Source: Sphingomicrobium sediminis (lineage in GTDB: Bacteria; Pseudomonadota; Alphaproteobacteria; Sphingomonadales; Sphingomonadaceae). From it: a stretch of 64,000 bases of DNA. Shown here in pieces: positions 1 to 8,628 of the stretch. The notes under the pieces were generated by a model that was not told the origin of the DNA, made no database searches, and worked only from the letters and a program-made list of their open reading frames with translations. Both the position numbers and the translations under genes were made by a program. How positions within the stretch are numbered: the first letter of the stretch is position 1; every line of letters begins with the position of its first letter. The stretch lies in contig NZ_JAMSHT010000001.1 of the NCBI RefSeq assembly GCF_023805295.1, positions 496,001 to 560,000 of the forward strand, written 5' to 3'.

Positions 1-1537
1 CGAGGCTGACGTGGCACGGGAGGCGGGCACTTTGGTCCAGATGAGCGTTGATGGCGTGACCCCGCCAATCCCGTTCAACCAAATACAATGCGCTGATGTG
101 AATGGCTGGTCCGGCGATACCAATCATCCAGGCTGGGGAAAGGTTGCCGACAGCGTCGCCTCGTTGGTCGGTGCTCAGCAAAATGTTGATGAGGCACCGC
201 GCGAGGCCAGCGCGCCATCGGGCCTGACGATTTGCGTCCTGCCCTTCGTCAACATGTCAGGAGACGGGGACCAAGAATATTTTTCCGACGGCATCACCGA
301 AGATGTGATTACCGATTTGAGCAAGGTCTCGGCGCTCGAAGTGGTCGCTCGAAATACGGCCTTCGCCTACAAAGGGCAGGTCGTCGACATCAAGAAGGTG
401 GCCCGCGAGCTCGGCCTCAGTCACGTTATTGAAGGCAGCGTCCGCAAGGCTGGAGGCCGTGTCCGCATCACCGCCCAGCTGATCGACGGGGGAAATGGCA
501 AGCATTTGTGGGCGGATCGCTACGACCGCGAACTGGACGATATTTTTGCCATCCAGGACGAGATCTCCAAGGCCATCGTTGCGGCGCTCAAGGTCACTTT
601 GCTGCCCAAGGAAAAGAAGGCGATCGAGCATCGAGGCACGACGAATTCCGATGCCTACAATCTCTACCTCATGGCACGGCAGAATTGGATCAATGCGAAC
701 GGGTTAGACCAGCGGCCGGTGGAAATTGCCGAACGTATCTGTGGCCAGGCCGTGGCGATCGATCCCGAATATGCGCGGGCCTGGGGGCTGATGGCGCTCG
801 CAAGGGCAAGGCTGCGTGTCACCTATGACAAGGATTATGACGTCGAGCAGGCGGCCGAAAAAGCGCTGACCATCGATCCTGAAAATGTCGAGGCTTTGTG
901 TGCGCGCGCCATGATGCTCGGTGCCCGCGGGCAGCATGCGGAGGCGTGGCCGTTTCTCAACCGAGCGCTCGAAAACGACCCGGAATCGTTCGAGGTCCAT
1001 AAAGAGGTCGCGCGCGCTGCCTTCCAGGAAGGCAATATCGACAAGGCGATCGAGCATTTCGAGAAGACGATGCGGCTGCTCTCCACTGATTATCATGGCG
1101 CCGGCATGTTGATGACTTGCTACAAGGCCAAGAAAGATCCCGACAATGCCAAGCGCGTCGCCCAGATTGTCGTCGATCGTTGTGAGAAGATATTCGCCAA
1201 GGATCCAGTCAACGGCCCGGCTTTTGGCATGGGGGTTGGCGCGCTCTCGGTGATGGGCGACTTGGATCGTGCGCAGGAATGGCTCGATCGCGCTCTGCTC
1301 GTCGATCCCGACAATCTCCATATGCGCTACAATCTGGCATGTACGCTCGCCTGCGAGATGGAGGACAAGGATAAGGCTATCGAAGTGCTCGAACCTTTCT
1401 TCGCGAAGATCGGCTACGAGATGCTCCACCATAGCGAGGCCGATCCGGACATGGACCCGATCCGCGATGATCCGCGCTACCAAGAGATGTACAAGGCCGC
1501 GCTAAAGCGGACCGACGCTTCTCGGGCTGCGTCATGA
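1..1537 (+). CDS. TIR / TolB-like / TPR protein, 5'-truncated by window edge
   Basis: Only the part after the catalytic region of the TIR head is present. The frame is open from base 2; its first visible residues (EADVAREAGT) align with EADAAREAGT of the complete paralogue immediately downstream, so the ATG lies outside the window and the GTG at 11 is not the start. The first visible codon is the Glu that matches the catalytic Glu of TIR NADases. After the TIR remnant come a TolB/FlgO-like domain (motif VLPFVNMSGD, then EYFSDGITEDVITDLSK) and roughly 280 residues of degenerate TPRs. No signal peptide or membrane segment is visible. The stop overlaps the next ATG by 4 bases (ATGA), implying translational coupling. 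The exact function is unknown; TIR heads usually cleave NAD or act as adaptors, and the TolB/TPR body probably senses or scaffolds (inference). Confidence 0.85.
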   Translation, partial: EADVAREAGTLVQMSVDGVTPPIPFNQIQCADVNGWSGDTNHPGWGKVADSVASLVGAQQNVDEAPREASAPSGLTICVLPFVNMSGDGDQEYFSDGITEDVITDLSKVSALEVVARNTAFAYKGQVVDIKKVARELGLSHVIEGSVRKAGGRVRITAQLIDGGNGKHLWADRYDRELDDIFAIQDEISKAIVAALKVTLLPKEKKAIEHRGTTNSDAYNLYLMARQNWINANGLDQRPVEIAERICGQAVAIDPEYARAWGLMALARARLRVTYDKDYDVEQAAEKALTIDPENVEALCARAMMLGARGQHAEAWPFLNRALENDPESFEVHKEVARAAFQEGNIDKAIEHFEKTMRLLSTDYHGAGMLMTCYKAKKDPDNAKRVAQIVVDRCEKIFAKDPVNGPAFGMGVGALSVMGDLDRAQEWLDRALLVDPDNLHMRYNLACTLACEMEDKDKAIEVLEPFFAKIGYEMLHHSEADPDMDPIRDDPRYQEMYKAALKRTDASRAAS

Positions 1538-3285
1538 GCCAGGTCTTCATCTCCTACGCGCGGTCGACCGAGGCCATTGCCAAGGCGGTGGGAGAGGAGC
1601 TTCGATCAACCGGCTTTGAAGTCTGGCGCGATGATGAACTGCCGGCGCACCGCTCCTATTCGGAAGTCATCGAGGAGCGGCTGGCCCAGGCCAAGGCGGT
1701 CGTGGTGCTCTGGTCCAATGAAGCGCTACGCTCGCAATGGGTCCGTGCCGAAGCCGATGCGGCGCGCGAGGCCGGAACGCTGGTTCAGATGAGCGTGGAC
1801 GGCACCAAGCCGCCGATTCCTTTCAACCAAATACAGTGTGCGGACCTCGCGGACTGGACGGGCGATAGCGAACATCGAGGATGGCAGAAGATCGTCGATA
1901 GCGTCGGCTCGCTCATCGGCGCTGGTGAAGCGGAGGCGCCAAATAGCGAAGAACCTGTCGCCGCAACGCCGGCCAAACGCATCATGGTTCTGCCTTTCCA
2001 GAATATGAGTGGGGATAGCGAGCAGGAATATTTCTCCGACGGGATCAGTGAAGACATCATCACCGATCTCAGCAAAGTGTCAGCGCTCAACGTCGTCGCG
2101 CGCAACCAAGCCTTTTCGTACAAGAACAAGGATGTGGACATTGCCGCGATTGGCCGCGACCTTGGCGTCAGTCATGTCGTGGAGGGCAGTGTCCGGAAGG
2201 CCGAGGGCCGCGTTCGCATTACCGCTCAGCTGATCGATACTGACGCATGCAATCAGGTCTGGGCCGAGCGCTATGATCGCGAGCTGAAGGATATTTTTGC
2301 GCTGCAGGACGAAATTTCCAAGGCGATTGTCGCTGCGCTGCGCCTGAAACTGCTGCCCCAAGAAAAGAAGGCGATCGAGCAGCGGCAGACGACCGATTCC
2401 GATGCCTACAATCTCTATCTCAAGGCACGGCAGCTTTGGATCACTGGAAACGAAGGCGATTATCGTCCGCTCGAACTGGTCGTTCGTATCTGTCGGCAGG
2501 CGACCGCAATAGACCCCCAATATGCCAAGGCCCTAGGGCTGATGGCGCTGGCGCAGGCGCGATTGCTCATCACTTACGACCATGACGTCGACCCGCTGCC
2601 CGCCGCCGACAAGGCGCTTGCACTCGATCCCGACAATCCAGAGGCGCATTGCGCCAAGGCGCTTCTCCTCGGTTCACAGGGCGAGCATGAAGAAGCGATG
2701 GCCCAGATCAACGATGCATTGGCAGTCGATCCGGAGAGCTTCGAGGTCAATAAGGTCGCCGCGCGCATCGTATTCCAGCAGGGCAAGATGGAAGAAGCGG
2801 TGCCCTACTATGAGAAATCGATGGAGCTGGTCGAAAGCGACTATCACGGGGCCGGTATGCTTCACACTTGTTATAGCGCTCTCGGCGACGAGACCAATGT
2901 GATGCGCGTGGCGCGCATAACGGTCGATCGCTGCACCGCCGCAGTGGACAAGGATCCCGGCAATGTCAGCGCGCTCGCAATTGGCGCCGGCTCGCTGGCC
3001 AGTCTCGGGGCAAGAGAACAAGCGCGACAGTGGATCGACCGAGCCATGCTGCTCGACCCGGATAATATGATCATGCGGTACAATTTGGCTTGTTCACTCG
3101 CGACCGACCTCGCTGACAACGAACGCGCGATCGAATTGCTAGGACCATTTTTTGCAAAGATCGGCCCCGCACACATCCTTCATGTCGAAGCCGATCCAGA
3201 TGTGGATTCGCTACGCGACGATCCGCGCTTTCAAAAGATGATGTCGGAGGCCAAAGCGCGCGCCGAGCGACCAGAGGCGAGCTGA
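1534..3285 (+). CDS. TIR / TolB-like / TPR protein (complete paralogue)
   Basis: The protein has 583 residues. TIR domain 1-110 opens with VFISYAR, has the loop WRDDELPAHR (31-40) and carries SQWVRAEAD, where W69 and E73 match the Trp-x-x-x-Glu pattern holding the catalytic Glu of SARM1-like TIR NADases. A linker to about 148 leads to a TolB/FlgO-like domain (149-270: MVLPFQNMSGD, YFSDGISEDIITDL, VSHVVEGSVRK, ERYDRELKDIF), then TPR-type helices to the C-terminus. It is clearly a tandem duplicate of the gene before it, aligned over nearly the whole body. There is no signal peptide, so it should be cytoplasmic, which is unlike true TolB. The 4-base overlap upstream and short gap downstream place it in an operon with the SLOG-like membrane protein. 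NADase activity is inferred from the motif only. Confidence 0.88.
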   Translation: MSQVFISYARSTEAIAKAVGEELRSTGFEVWRDDELPAHRSYSEVIEERLAQAKAVVVLWSNEALRSQWVRAEADAAREAGTLVQMSVDGTKPPIPFNQIQCADLADWTGDSEHRGWQKIVDSVGSLIGAGEAEAPNSEEPVAATPAKRIMVLPFQNMSGDSEQEYFSDGISEDIITDLSKVSALNVVARNQAFSYKNKDVDIAAIGRDLGVSHVVEGSVRKAEGRVRITAQLIDTDACNQVWAERYDRELKDIFALQDEISKAIVAALRLKLLPQEKKAIEQRQTTDSDAYNLYLKARQLWITGNEGDYRPLELVVRICRQATAIDPQYAKALGLMALAQARLLITYDHDVDPLPAADKALALDPDNPEAHCAKALLLGSQGEHEEAMAQINDALAVDPESFEVNKVAARIVFQQGKMEEAVPYYEKSMELVESDYHGAGMLHTCYSALGDETNVMRVARITVDRCTAAVDKDPGNVSALAIGAGSLASLGAREQARQWIDRAMLLDPDNMIMRYNLACSLATDLADNERAIELLGPFFAKIGPAHILHVEADPDVDSLRDDPRFQKMMSEAKARAERPEAS

Positions 3286-3313
3286 TCAGTCGATGGCTGA
3301 GGGGGATCGAAGC

Positions 3314-5140
3314 ATGATGGCCGCGACCGGCAAGGCTGCCGACCCAGCATCGCAATTGAGACCAAGGCTGGCCTTGCGCATCGGTATTACCGGGCACAGG
3401 CCGCCACGGTTGTCGCAAGAACAATTTGACCGCATCAAGACGCAATGTGGCGAAGTGCTGAAGCTAGCCCGCACTTCGCTTGATACGCTGCAGTCTAATC
3501 ATAGCGACATCTTCTCGGACGAGGCCCCGATCTGCAAACTGGTCTCATCACTCGCCGAGGGCGCCGACGTCTTGGCGGCTGAAGCCGCGCTCGAGAACGG
3601 CCTCGGCCTGTCGGCCTGCCTTCCATTCAAAGCCGAAATCTACCAACAGGATTTTGATGGTGAGAGCTGGAAAACGACCGCCTCTCTGATCGAACGCGCA
3701 GACGCGGTCATGGCGCTGGCGGACTTCGACGGCGGTGATGAGGCCGCTTACGAGACTGCAGGCAGGGTTGTTCTTTCCCAGGTCGATATCCTGATCGCAG
3801 TTTGGGATGGCAAAGCGGCGAGGGGCCGCGGCGGCACCGCCGAACTGATTGCCGAGGCGGTGGCGAGCCATGTGCCGATCATCCACATCGATGCTCGCAG
3901 TGAAGTTGAGCCACTTTTGCTGTGGAGCGGCCTCAAAGATGTGGTGCCTGATCGTCCCTCCCTCGCAGGTGTCGCGCGCAAAAATGCGACCGCCTTGTTA
4001 CCGGCCCTGATCGAGGCGCTTTGCGAACCGCCGCGCGAGGACCAACGCGACGAGTTGCATGCATTCGTCCATGGGGTGCATCGGATAGAAGGTCGGGCAT
4101 GGGGCTGGCCGATGCTGCTGGCACTGACTGGTGCCAAGACGTGGAAGAAAACGTCATTTTCGACGCCCAAAGCTGCCACATGCGCAAGCTACATGAAGCC
4201 GCAGACGACGCCTTTTTCGACGCATGGTGCCTTCGGGCACCGGCTCGACAACCTTATGCTCAACCGGTTCGGTCAGGCCGATGCCGAGGCGACTGCATTT
4301 GCGCTGCGCTTCCGCTCGAGTTTCGTGACGAATTTTGCGTTGGCAGCACTCGCTGTGCTGCTGGCGCTGGCCGGCCTGTTGGCGCCGGCGATGAAATTGT
4401 TGTTCATCGCGATCGAGCTACTGGTGATCTTGCTCATCATTGCCAATACGCGAAGGGCCAATCGAAAGGCGTGGCACAGACGCTGGCTCGACCGCAGGAG
4501 CCTTGCCGAGCAATTGCGGCAATTGGTGATCTGCTCGACTCTGGGGCAATTGTCGCTGCGAAGCGGCGAAGACGTCGCCATGCAGCCCGGCTGGGTGAAC
4601 TGGTATGCGCGCGCCAATGCACGGCAATTGGGTCTGATCCCGGCTGATTTCGACCGGTCCTTCCTCGAGAAGGTGAGGGCCAACATGGTCACGATGATCG
4701 ATGACCAGATCGGCTATCATGAGGGGAATGCCAAGACGATGATGCGGGCCAATCGGCGCCTGCATTCCATTGGTGACTTGTTGTTCGTGGGGACCATTTT
4801 GGCTTGCGCGACCTACATCGGCTATTGGCTTCTCTTCGGCGTTCCCAGTAGCGACGTAAAGGTCGGGATGGCGGAGATCGTGACCTTCATCACCGCTTTG
4901 TTCCCGGCGCTCGCGGCTGCCCTCTACGGCATTCGGATGCAAGGCGATTTTGCCGCATCTGCGGAACGCTCGGACTTCATTGCGCGGAGCCTAGGCCGCT
5001 TGAAGTCCAGCATGCTGGCCGACGATGTCTCCTACGAGGGCCTCGTCGAGCGTTCGCGAAGACTGGGCGACATCATGATGGGTGAAGTCGACCAGTGGAG
5101 GGTGCATTTTGAATCCCGCCCCTTGCGGCTGCCGGGGTAG
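3314..5140 (+). CDS. SLOG-like nucleotide-binding protein with four C-terminal membrane segments (SLATT-like)
   Basis: ATG 3314 is preferred over ATG 3293 because GAGGGGG sits 8 bases upstream of it; the protein is then about 608 residues. The N-terminal Rossmann-like domain starts with RIGITGHR, has SSLAEGAD, and carries GRGGTAE (about 171-177), which resembles the nucleotide-binding GGxGTxxE motif of LOG/SLOG proteins. The C-terminal part has two hydrophobic hairpins (about 340-378 and 488-540) separated by a charged linker, resembling the 2TM pore-like SLATT effectors described next to SLOG and SMODS proteins. It probably senses a nucleotide made or consumed by the upstream TIR proteins and acts at the membrane (inference). 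Between about 4130 and 4225 the neighbouring frame reads more like protein, so two compensating frameshifts are possible; the long frame nevertheless stays open throughout. Confidence 0.75.
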   Translation: MMAATGKAADPASQLRPRLALRIGITGHRPPRLSQEQFDRIKTQCGEVLKLARTSLDTLQSNHSDIFSDEAPICKLVSSLAEGADVLAAEAALENGLGLSACLPFKAEIYQQDFDGESWKTTASLIERADAVMALADFDGGDEAAYETAGRVVLSQVDILIAVWDGKAARGRGGTAELIAEAVASHVPIIHIDARSEVEPLLLWSGLKDVVPDRPSLAGVARKNATALLPALIEALCEPPREDQRDELHAFVHGVHRIEGRAWGWPMLLALTGAKTWKKTSFSTPKAATCASYMKPQTTPFSTHGAFGHRLDNLMLNRFGQADAEATAFALRFRSSFVTNFALAALAVLLALAGLLAPAMKLLFIAIELLVILLIIANTRRANRKAWHRRWLDRRSLAEQLRQLVICSTLGQLSLRSGEDVAMQPGWVNWYARANARQLGLIPADFDRSFLEKVRANMVTMIDDQIGYHEGNAKTMMRANRRLHSIGDLLFVGTILACATYIGYWLLFGVPSSDVKVGMAEIVTFITALFPALAAALYGIRMQGDFAASAERSDFIARSLGRLKSSMLADDVSYEGLVERSRRLGDIMMGEVDQWRVHFESRPLRLPG

Positions 5141-5318
5141 CGGATCGCTTGGCCGTAACGATCGAACGATCGACATTGGGCAACTTACGAATTTCGGTGC
5201 CGAAGAATGCGGCGAGGCCGGCAATCACGGCCACCAATTTTGGGACCACGATCAGGAGCGGTCGCTTTGTCTGCCTACTATTCTAAATATCTGATATAGT
5301 TATATTTTATGGAACCAG

Positions 5319-5756
5319 GTGCCATATCAGTGCGTTTTTAAAGACGGCATGACAATTTTCGATCCATACACCTTCGAAAATCGCCCTCGGCAAAAATATG
5401 AAGAGGGCGAGAAAGCCTTGGTTACGCGAGCGAGGTGCGAGGAGCCGATAGATCTCGTTGACGATAATGGCGATTATGTCGGCAATACGACACATCTATT
5501 TATTTCCAAGGAAGACGGCTCAGTCCGATACGTGAAGATAGCCCGTGGGGGTTTTTTAGGCTTCGGCACGACGAGCAAGGTCCTTCCATGGAAAGACCTT
5601 GAGTATGACGCGTCCGAAGACTGTTTCGTGCTATCGAACGCAAATAGGAACGAAGGACGTGGAGATGGAGCACGTGGATCTTCGCCTGAAACCGGAGAGA
5701 GTGAGAAGTCACAAAGACGCGCCGGTGTAGGGTTGAATTTTTTGCCGATGGCGTAA
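5319..5756 (+). CDS. PRC-barrel-like small protein
   Basis: The 145-residue frame contains a segment typical of PRC-barrel domains: PIDLVDDNGDYVGNTTHLFI, then SVRYVKIARGGFLGFG, then VLPWKDLEYD. PRC barrels are small beta folds found alone or fused to RNA-processing and photosynthetic proteins. The last 40 residues (after FVLSNANRN) are low-complexity and do not look like a domain, so the gene may be decayed or frameshifted at its 3' end. Base composition is more AT-rich than the flanking housekeeping genes. A TATA-rich stretch lies just upstream (5283-5310). No clear ribosome binding site was seen. It lies behind the TIR/SLOG genes and may be part of the same acquired block. Confidence 0.5.
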   Translation: MPYQCVFKDGMTIFDPYTFENRPRQKYEEGEKALVTRARCEEPIDLVDDNGDYVGNTTHLFISKEDGSVRYVKIARGGFLGFGTTSKVLPWKDLEYDASEDCFVLSNANRNEGRGDGARGSSPETGESEKSQRRAGVGLNFLPMA

Positions 5757-5791
5757 CGCTGCCGTGTTTTTCCAGTCTCCCCATAACAGAC

Positions 5792-6004
5792 ATGACAAAT
5801 ATAGTGCATCTCCAAAGCCGACCCGTTGGCGTGGTCGAGCGAGCTTACCAGTTGGCCGAAGAATACAGGTCGATAAGAGACATCGAGAAGGCCCTCAAAG
5901 ACGAGGGCTATCTGGACGTGAAGAGCCATCTATCGAGTAAATCGCTGAAAGGTGAGTTGCGAGAGATTGCAAGAAATTTAGATGGCTTAAGCGAGAACCG
6001 CTGA
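5792..6004 (+). CDS. Small hypothetical protein (70 residues)
   Basis: This short frame has a sensible amphipathic composition: VERAYQLAEEYRSIRDIEKA, then KDEGYLDVKSHLSS, then LKGELREIARN. It reads like a small helical, possibly DNA- or protein-binding, module. No good ribosome binding site precedes the ATG. The family is not recognised. It sits in the AT-richer accessory tail after the TIR/SLOG genes. It could be real or a chance frame; the helical periodicity favours a real gene. Confidence 0.45.
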   Translation: MTNIVHLQSRPVGVVERAYQLAEEYRSIRDIEKALKDEGYLDVKSHLSSKSLKGELREIARNLDGLSENR

Positions 6005-6342
6005 GCGTTTTTCCCAACTAGGTGACTGCTACCAGCGTGTGCTGAGATGGTAAGATTGGTTGTTCAGTCGAGGGCCTCATTGACCTTTTCGAGCGACCAA
6101 ATCATTAGTTTGGCTGCGGTGCCGAGATGAAGTGGTCCAGTTCGCGCACGCCAAAGGAGGTCGGTTGGCCGGATCGCCCACAGACTAGCTACTTTAGTAA
6201 CTTGAGGAGCTCACGCGCCATGCCAAGCAGACCGCTCAAGAGGCAGCCCAACGATTAGCCTGCACTTGCAGGACAAAATGAGGCTCAGATAAGACGGAAA
6301 TGACATCACTGACCAAAGTGTCTGCTTCACGGCCTTCTGCTT
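6005..6342. other. Gene-free stretch between accessory block and proA
   Basis: There is no convincing frame, tRNA or repeat in these 338 bases. Base composition is mixed and stop codons occur in all frames. A very short minus-strand frame ending in EKVNEALD resembles the tail of an alcohol-dehydrogenase-like protein, but it is too short to call even as a remnant. The stretch marks the boundary between the accessory left edge and the housekeeping region. Confidence 0.5.
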
Positions 6343-7608
6343 TTACTGACGTGTTTGGCCAGAGCCCTTCACAAGATATTTGAAGCTAGTCAGCTGCTCG
6401 AGCCCGACAGGCCCCCTCGCATGCATCTTGCCCGTTGCAATACCGATCTCCGCACCCATGCCGAATTCGCCGCCGTCGGCGAACTGGGTGCTGGCATTAT
6501 GCATCACGATCGCGCTGTCGATGGCCGTCATGAAGCGCCGTGCCGCATCGACATTTTCGGTCATAATCGCGTCGGTGTGATGCGATGAATGCTCGTCGAC
6601 CCAGGCGATGCCTGCATCGAGGTCGTCGACAATCTTCACGCTGGCGATGGGGCCGAGATATTCGGTATTCCAGTCTTCTTCGCTGGCGAGCAGGAGGCGG
6701 TCGTCGAGGGCGACGGCGTCTGCATCGCCGCGCAGCTCGCACTGGTCGGCGAACTTCTCGGCGAGCATGGGAACTGCTGTCGAGGCCACGGCGCGGTCGA
6801 TCACGATGCTCTCGGTGGCGCCGCAAATGCCGGTGCGGCGAAGCTTGGCATTGTGGATGACGTCGACGGCCTTCTGAAGGTCGGCGTCGGCGTGAATGTA
6901 GCTGTGGCAGTTGCCGTCGAGGTGCAGCAGCGTGGGGACGCTCGCCTGGTCTCGGACCAGTTCGACGAGGCCGCGGCCGCCGCGCGGGATGACGAGGTCG
7001 ACGAGATGGTCGGCCTTGAGCAAGGCGGCGACGGCAGCACGATCGGTGGTGCCGATGGCCTGGACGGCATCTTCGGGAAGGCCTGCCTTGGCGAGGCCTT
7101 CGCGCATGCACAGTACGATGAGGCGGGTCGAATGCTTGCTCTCGCTACCCCCGCGCAGGATGACGGCATTCCCCGACTTCAGGCAGAGCGCGGACGCATC
7201 GGCGCCGACATTGGGGCGCGATTCATAGATCATGCCGATGACGCCGATGGGAACGGCGACGCGCTCGATGGTGAGGCCGTTGGGGCGGTCGAACGTCGCG
7301 AGCTTGCGGCCGACGGGGTCGGGGAGCTCGGCAATCTGTTCCAGAGCGCCGGCCATGCCTTCGATCCGCTCGGCGTCGAGGCGGAGGCGGTCGATGAAGG
7401 CATCATCCTTCTTGCCCGCGACGCTTTCGACGTCCTTGTCGTTGGCGGCGATGATGTCGTCGCTGTTGGCGCGTAGCGCGGCGGCGGCGGCGGTGAGCGC
7501 CTGGTTCTTCTGGTCCGTGGTCGCGGACAGGAGCTGGCGCGCAGCCGTGCGGGCGCGCTGGCCAAGCTGGTGGACATGGGTGACGGGGTCGATGCTCTGA
7601 TCGGTCAT
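6343..7608 (-). CDS. proA: Glutamate-5-semialdehyde dehydrogenase (gamma-glutamyl phosphate reductase)
   Basis: Second step of proline synthesis: NADPH-dependent reduction of gamma-glutamyl phosphate to glutamate-5-semialdehyde, in the cytoplasm. The protein has 421 residues, close to the usual 417. The active-site Cys is C262 in [11 protein letters not shown]; the nucleotide-binding region includes [11 protein letters not shown] and [10 protein letters not shown], and [11 protein letters not shown] is the typical substrate-site segment. The start at 7608 is chosen over an upstream ATG at 7686 because GAAGAGAG lies 5 bases ahead and the protein then begins as family members do. It lies 52 bases downstream of proC on the same strand, so the two probably form an operon. 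Confidence 0.96.
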   Translation of the reverse strand: MTDQSIDPVTHVHQLGQRARTAARQLLSATTDQKNQALTAAAAALRANSDDIIAANDKDVESVAGKKDDAFIDRLRLDAERIEGMAGALEQIAELPDPVGRKLATFDRPNGLTIERVAVPIGVIGMIYESRPNVGADASALCLKSGNAVILRGGSESKHSTRLIVLCMREGLAKAGLPEDAVQAIGTTDRAAVAALLKADHLVDLVIPRGGRGLVELVRDQASVPTLLHLDGNCHSYIHADADLQKAVDVIHNAKLRRTGICGATESIVIDRAVASTAVPMLAEKFADQCELRGDADAVALDDRLLLASEEDWNTEYLGPIASVKIVDDLDAGIAWVDEHSSHHTDAIMTENVDAARRFMTAIDSAIVMHNASTQFADGGEFGMGAEIGIATGKMHARGPVGLEQLTSFKYLVKGSGQTRQ

Positions 7609-7660
7609 GTAACTCTCTTCGGTTTTTCGATAGGTGAGGATGGGGAATGCGCGGCGATGA

Positions 7661-8449
7661 CTAACGCAGCTGGACGGCCCGGCCATACGCTGCGGCGAGA
7701 CAGTCTTCGACAGCGCGGGACACCGCGCCGCTGCCGTTCAGGGCCTTGAGCCCGGCGGCAGTGGTTCCGCCTTTGCTGGTGACGTCATCGCGCAATTCCG
7801 CAAGCGATTGATCGCCGCGATCGAGGGCCAGAGCGATGGTCCCGGCCATGGTCTGCAAGACCAGTTTGCGGGCATCTTCGGTGCGGATGCCAAGCTGGCT
7901 GGCCGCATCGACATAGGCGCGGGCGAATTCGAACACGTAGCCGGGGCCAGAGCCGGCGACGGCGGTAACGCGATCGAGCGCGTCCTCGTCGGCAACGGTG
8001 ACAACACCGCCGGTGCGGGACATCAGATCCAATGCGTGGGCTTTATGCCTGACGGTGATAGCGTCGGCGCTGGTGAGGCCGCTGGCGCCCTTGCCGATCG
8101 CGGCTGGAAGATTGGGCATGACGCGGATGATGCGTTCCGTGCCCGTTGCGTTGGAGATTGTGCGGATCGATGCGCCGGCAGCAATCGACAGGACATAGCC
8201 ATCCTCGGCAAGATTGGCCGCATAGTCCGGCATCACGCAGTGGATCAGTTGCGGCTTGATGGCCAGAATGACGACATCGAACGTCTCGTCGGCAATTGCG
8301 TCTCGGTCTGCAAACAGGCGGACGCCGTCGGGCGCCTCCTCCATGGCAGGATCGACGATCGTAAAGTCCTCGTCACCTTTCTTCCAATATTCGAGAAGCG
8401 CGCTTCCCATTTTACCACAACCGACAAGTAATATTTTCTGAAAACTCAT
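7661..8449 (-). CDS. proC: Pyrroline-5-carboxylate reductase
   Basis: Last step of proline synthesis: NAD(P)H-dependent reduction of pyrroline-5-carboxylate. The protein has 262 residues. The N-terminal Rossmann motif is LLVGCGKMG (8-15) and the C-terminal family signature is [16 protein letters not shown], in which the usual Pro of TSPGGTT is replaced by Lys. Other hallmarks are [14 protein letters not shown] and [16 protein letters not shown] 8449 is chosen because AGGAA lies 5 bases before it; an upstream ATG at 8488 has no such site. First gene of the proC-proA unit, divergent from proB. Confidence 0.95.
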   Translation of the reverse strand: MSFQKILLVGCGKMGSALLEYWKKGDEDFTIVDPAMEEAPDGVRLFADRDAIADETFDVVILAIKPQLIHCVMPDYAANLAEDGYVLSIAAGASIRTISNATGTERIIRVMPNLPAAIGKGASGLTSADAITVRHKAHALDLMSRTGGVVTVADEDALDRVTAVAGSGPGYVFEFARAYVDAASQLGIRTEDARKLVLQTMAGTIALALDRGDQSLAELRDDVTSKGGTTAAGLKALNGSGAVSRAVEDCLAAAYGRAVQLR

Positions 8450-8628
8450 GAAATTCCTGAAATGCTTCTGTGTATTTTCTAGCTTCATGCTATTTATAGT
8501 GCGATGTGGTTATAACACATGCTGCCATGAATTGCACGGCCTGTGACATCTTCACAATGTGCCGTACGCGACCTTGTGCATGACGATCATGCTAATTACA
8601 TGGCCGAACGTTTTTCCAATTCAAGACT
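8450..8628. promoter_or_regulatory. Divergent proC / proB intergenic region
   Basis: These 179 bases separate two divergent proline-synthesis units and must hold promoters for both. They are AT-richer than the flanking genes, with TATTTATAGTG and GGTTATAACA blocks near 8490-8515. No recognisable operator was found. All three proline genes could be co-regulated from here. Confidence 0.5.

Noticed and set aside
6060..6160. Remnant of an alcohol dehydrogenase or transposase in the gene-free stretch
   Set aside because: Only about eight residues resemble the family; too short to support a pseudogene.
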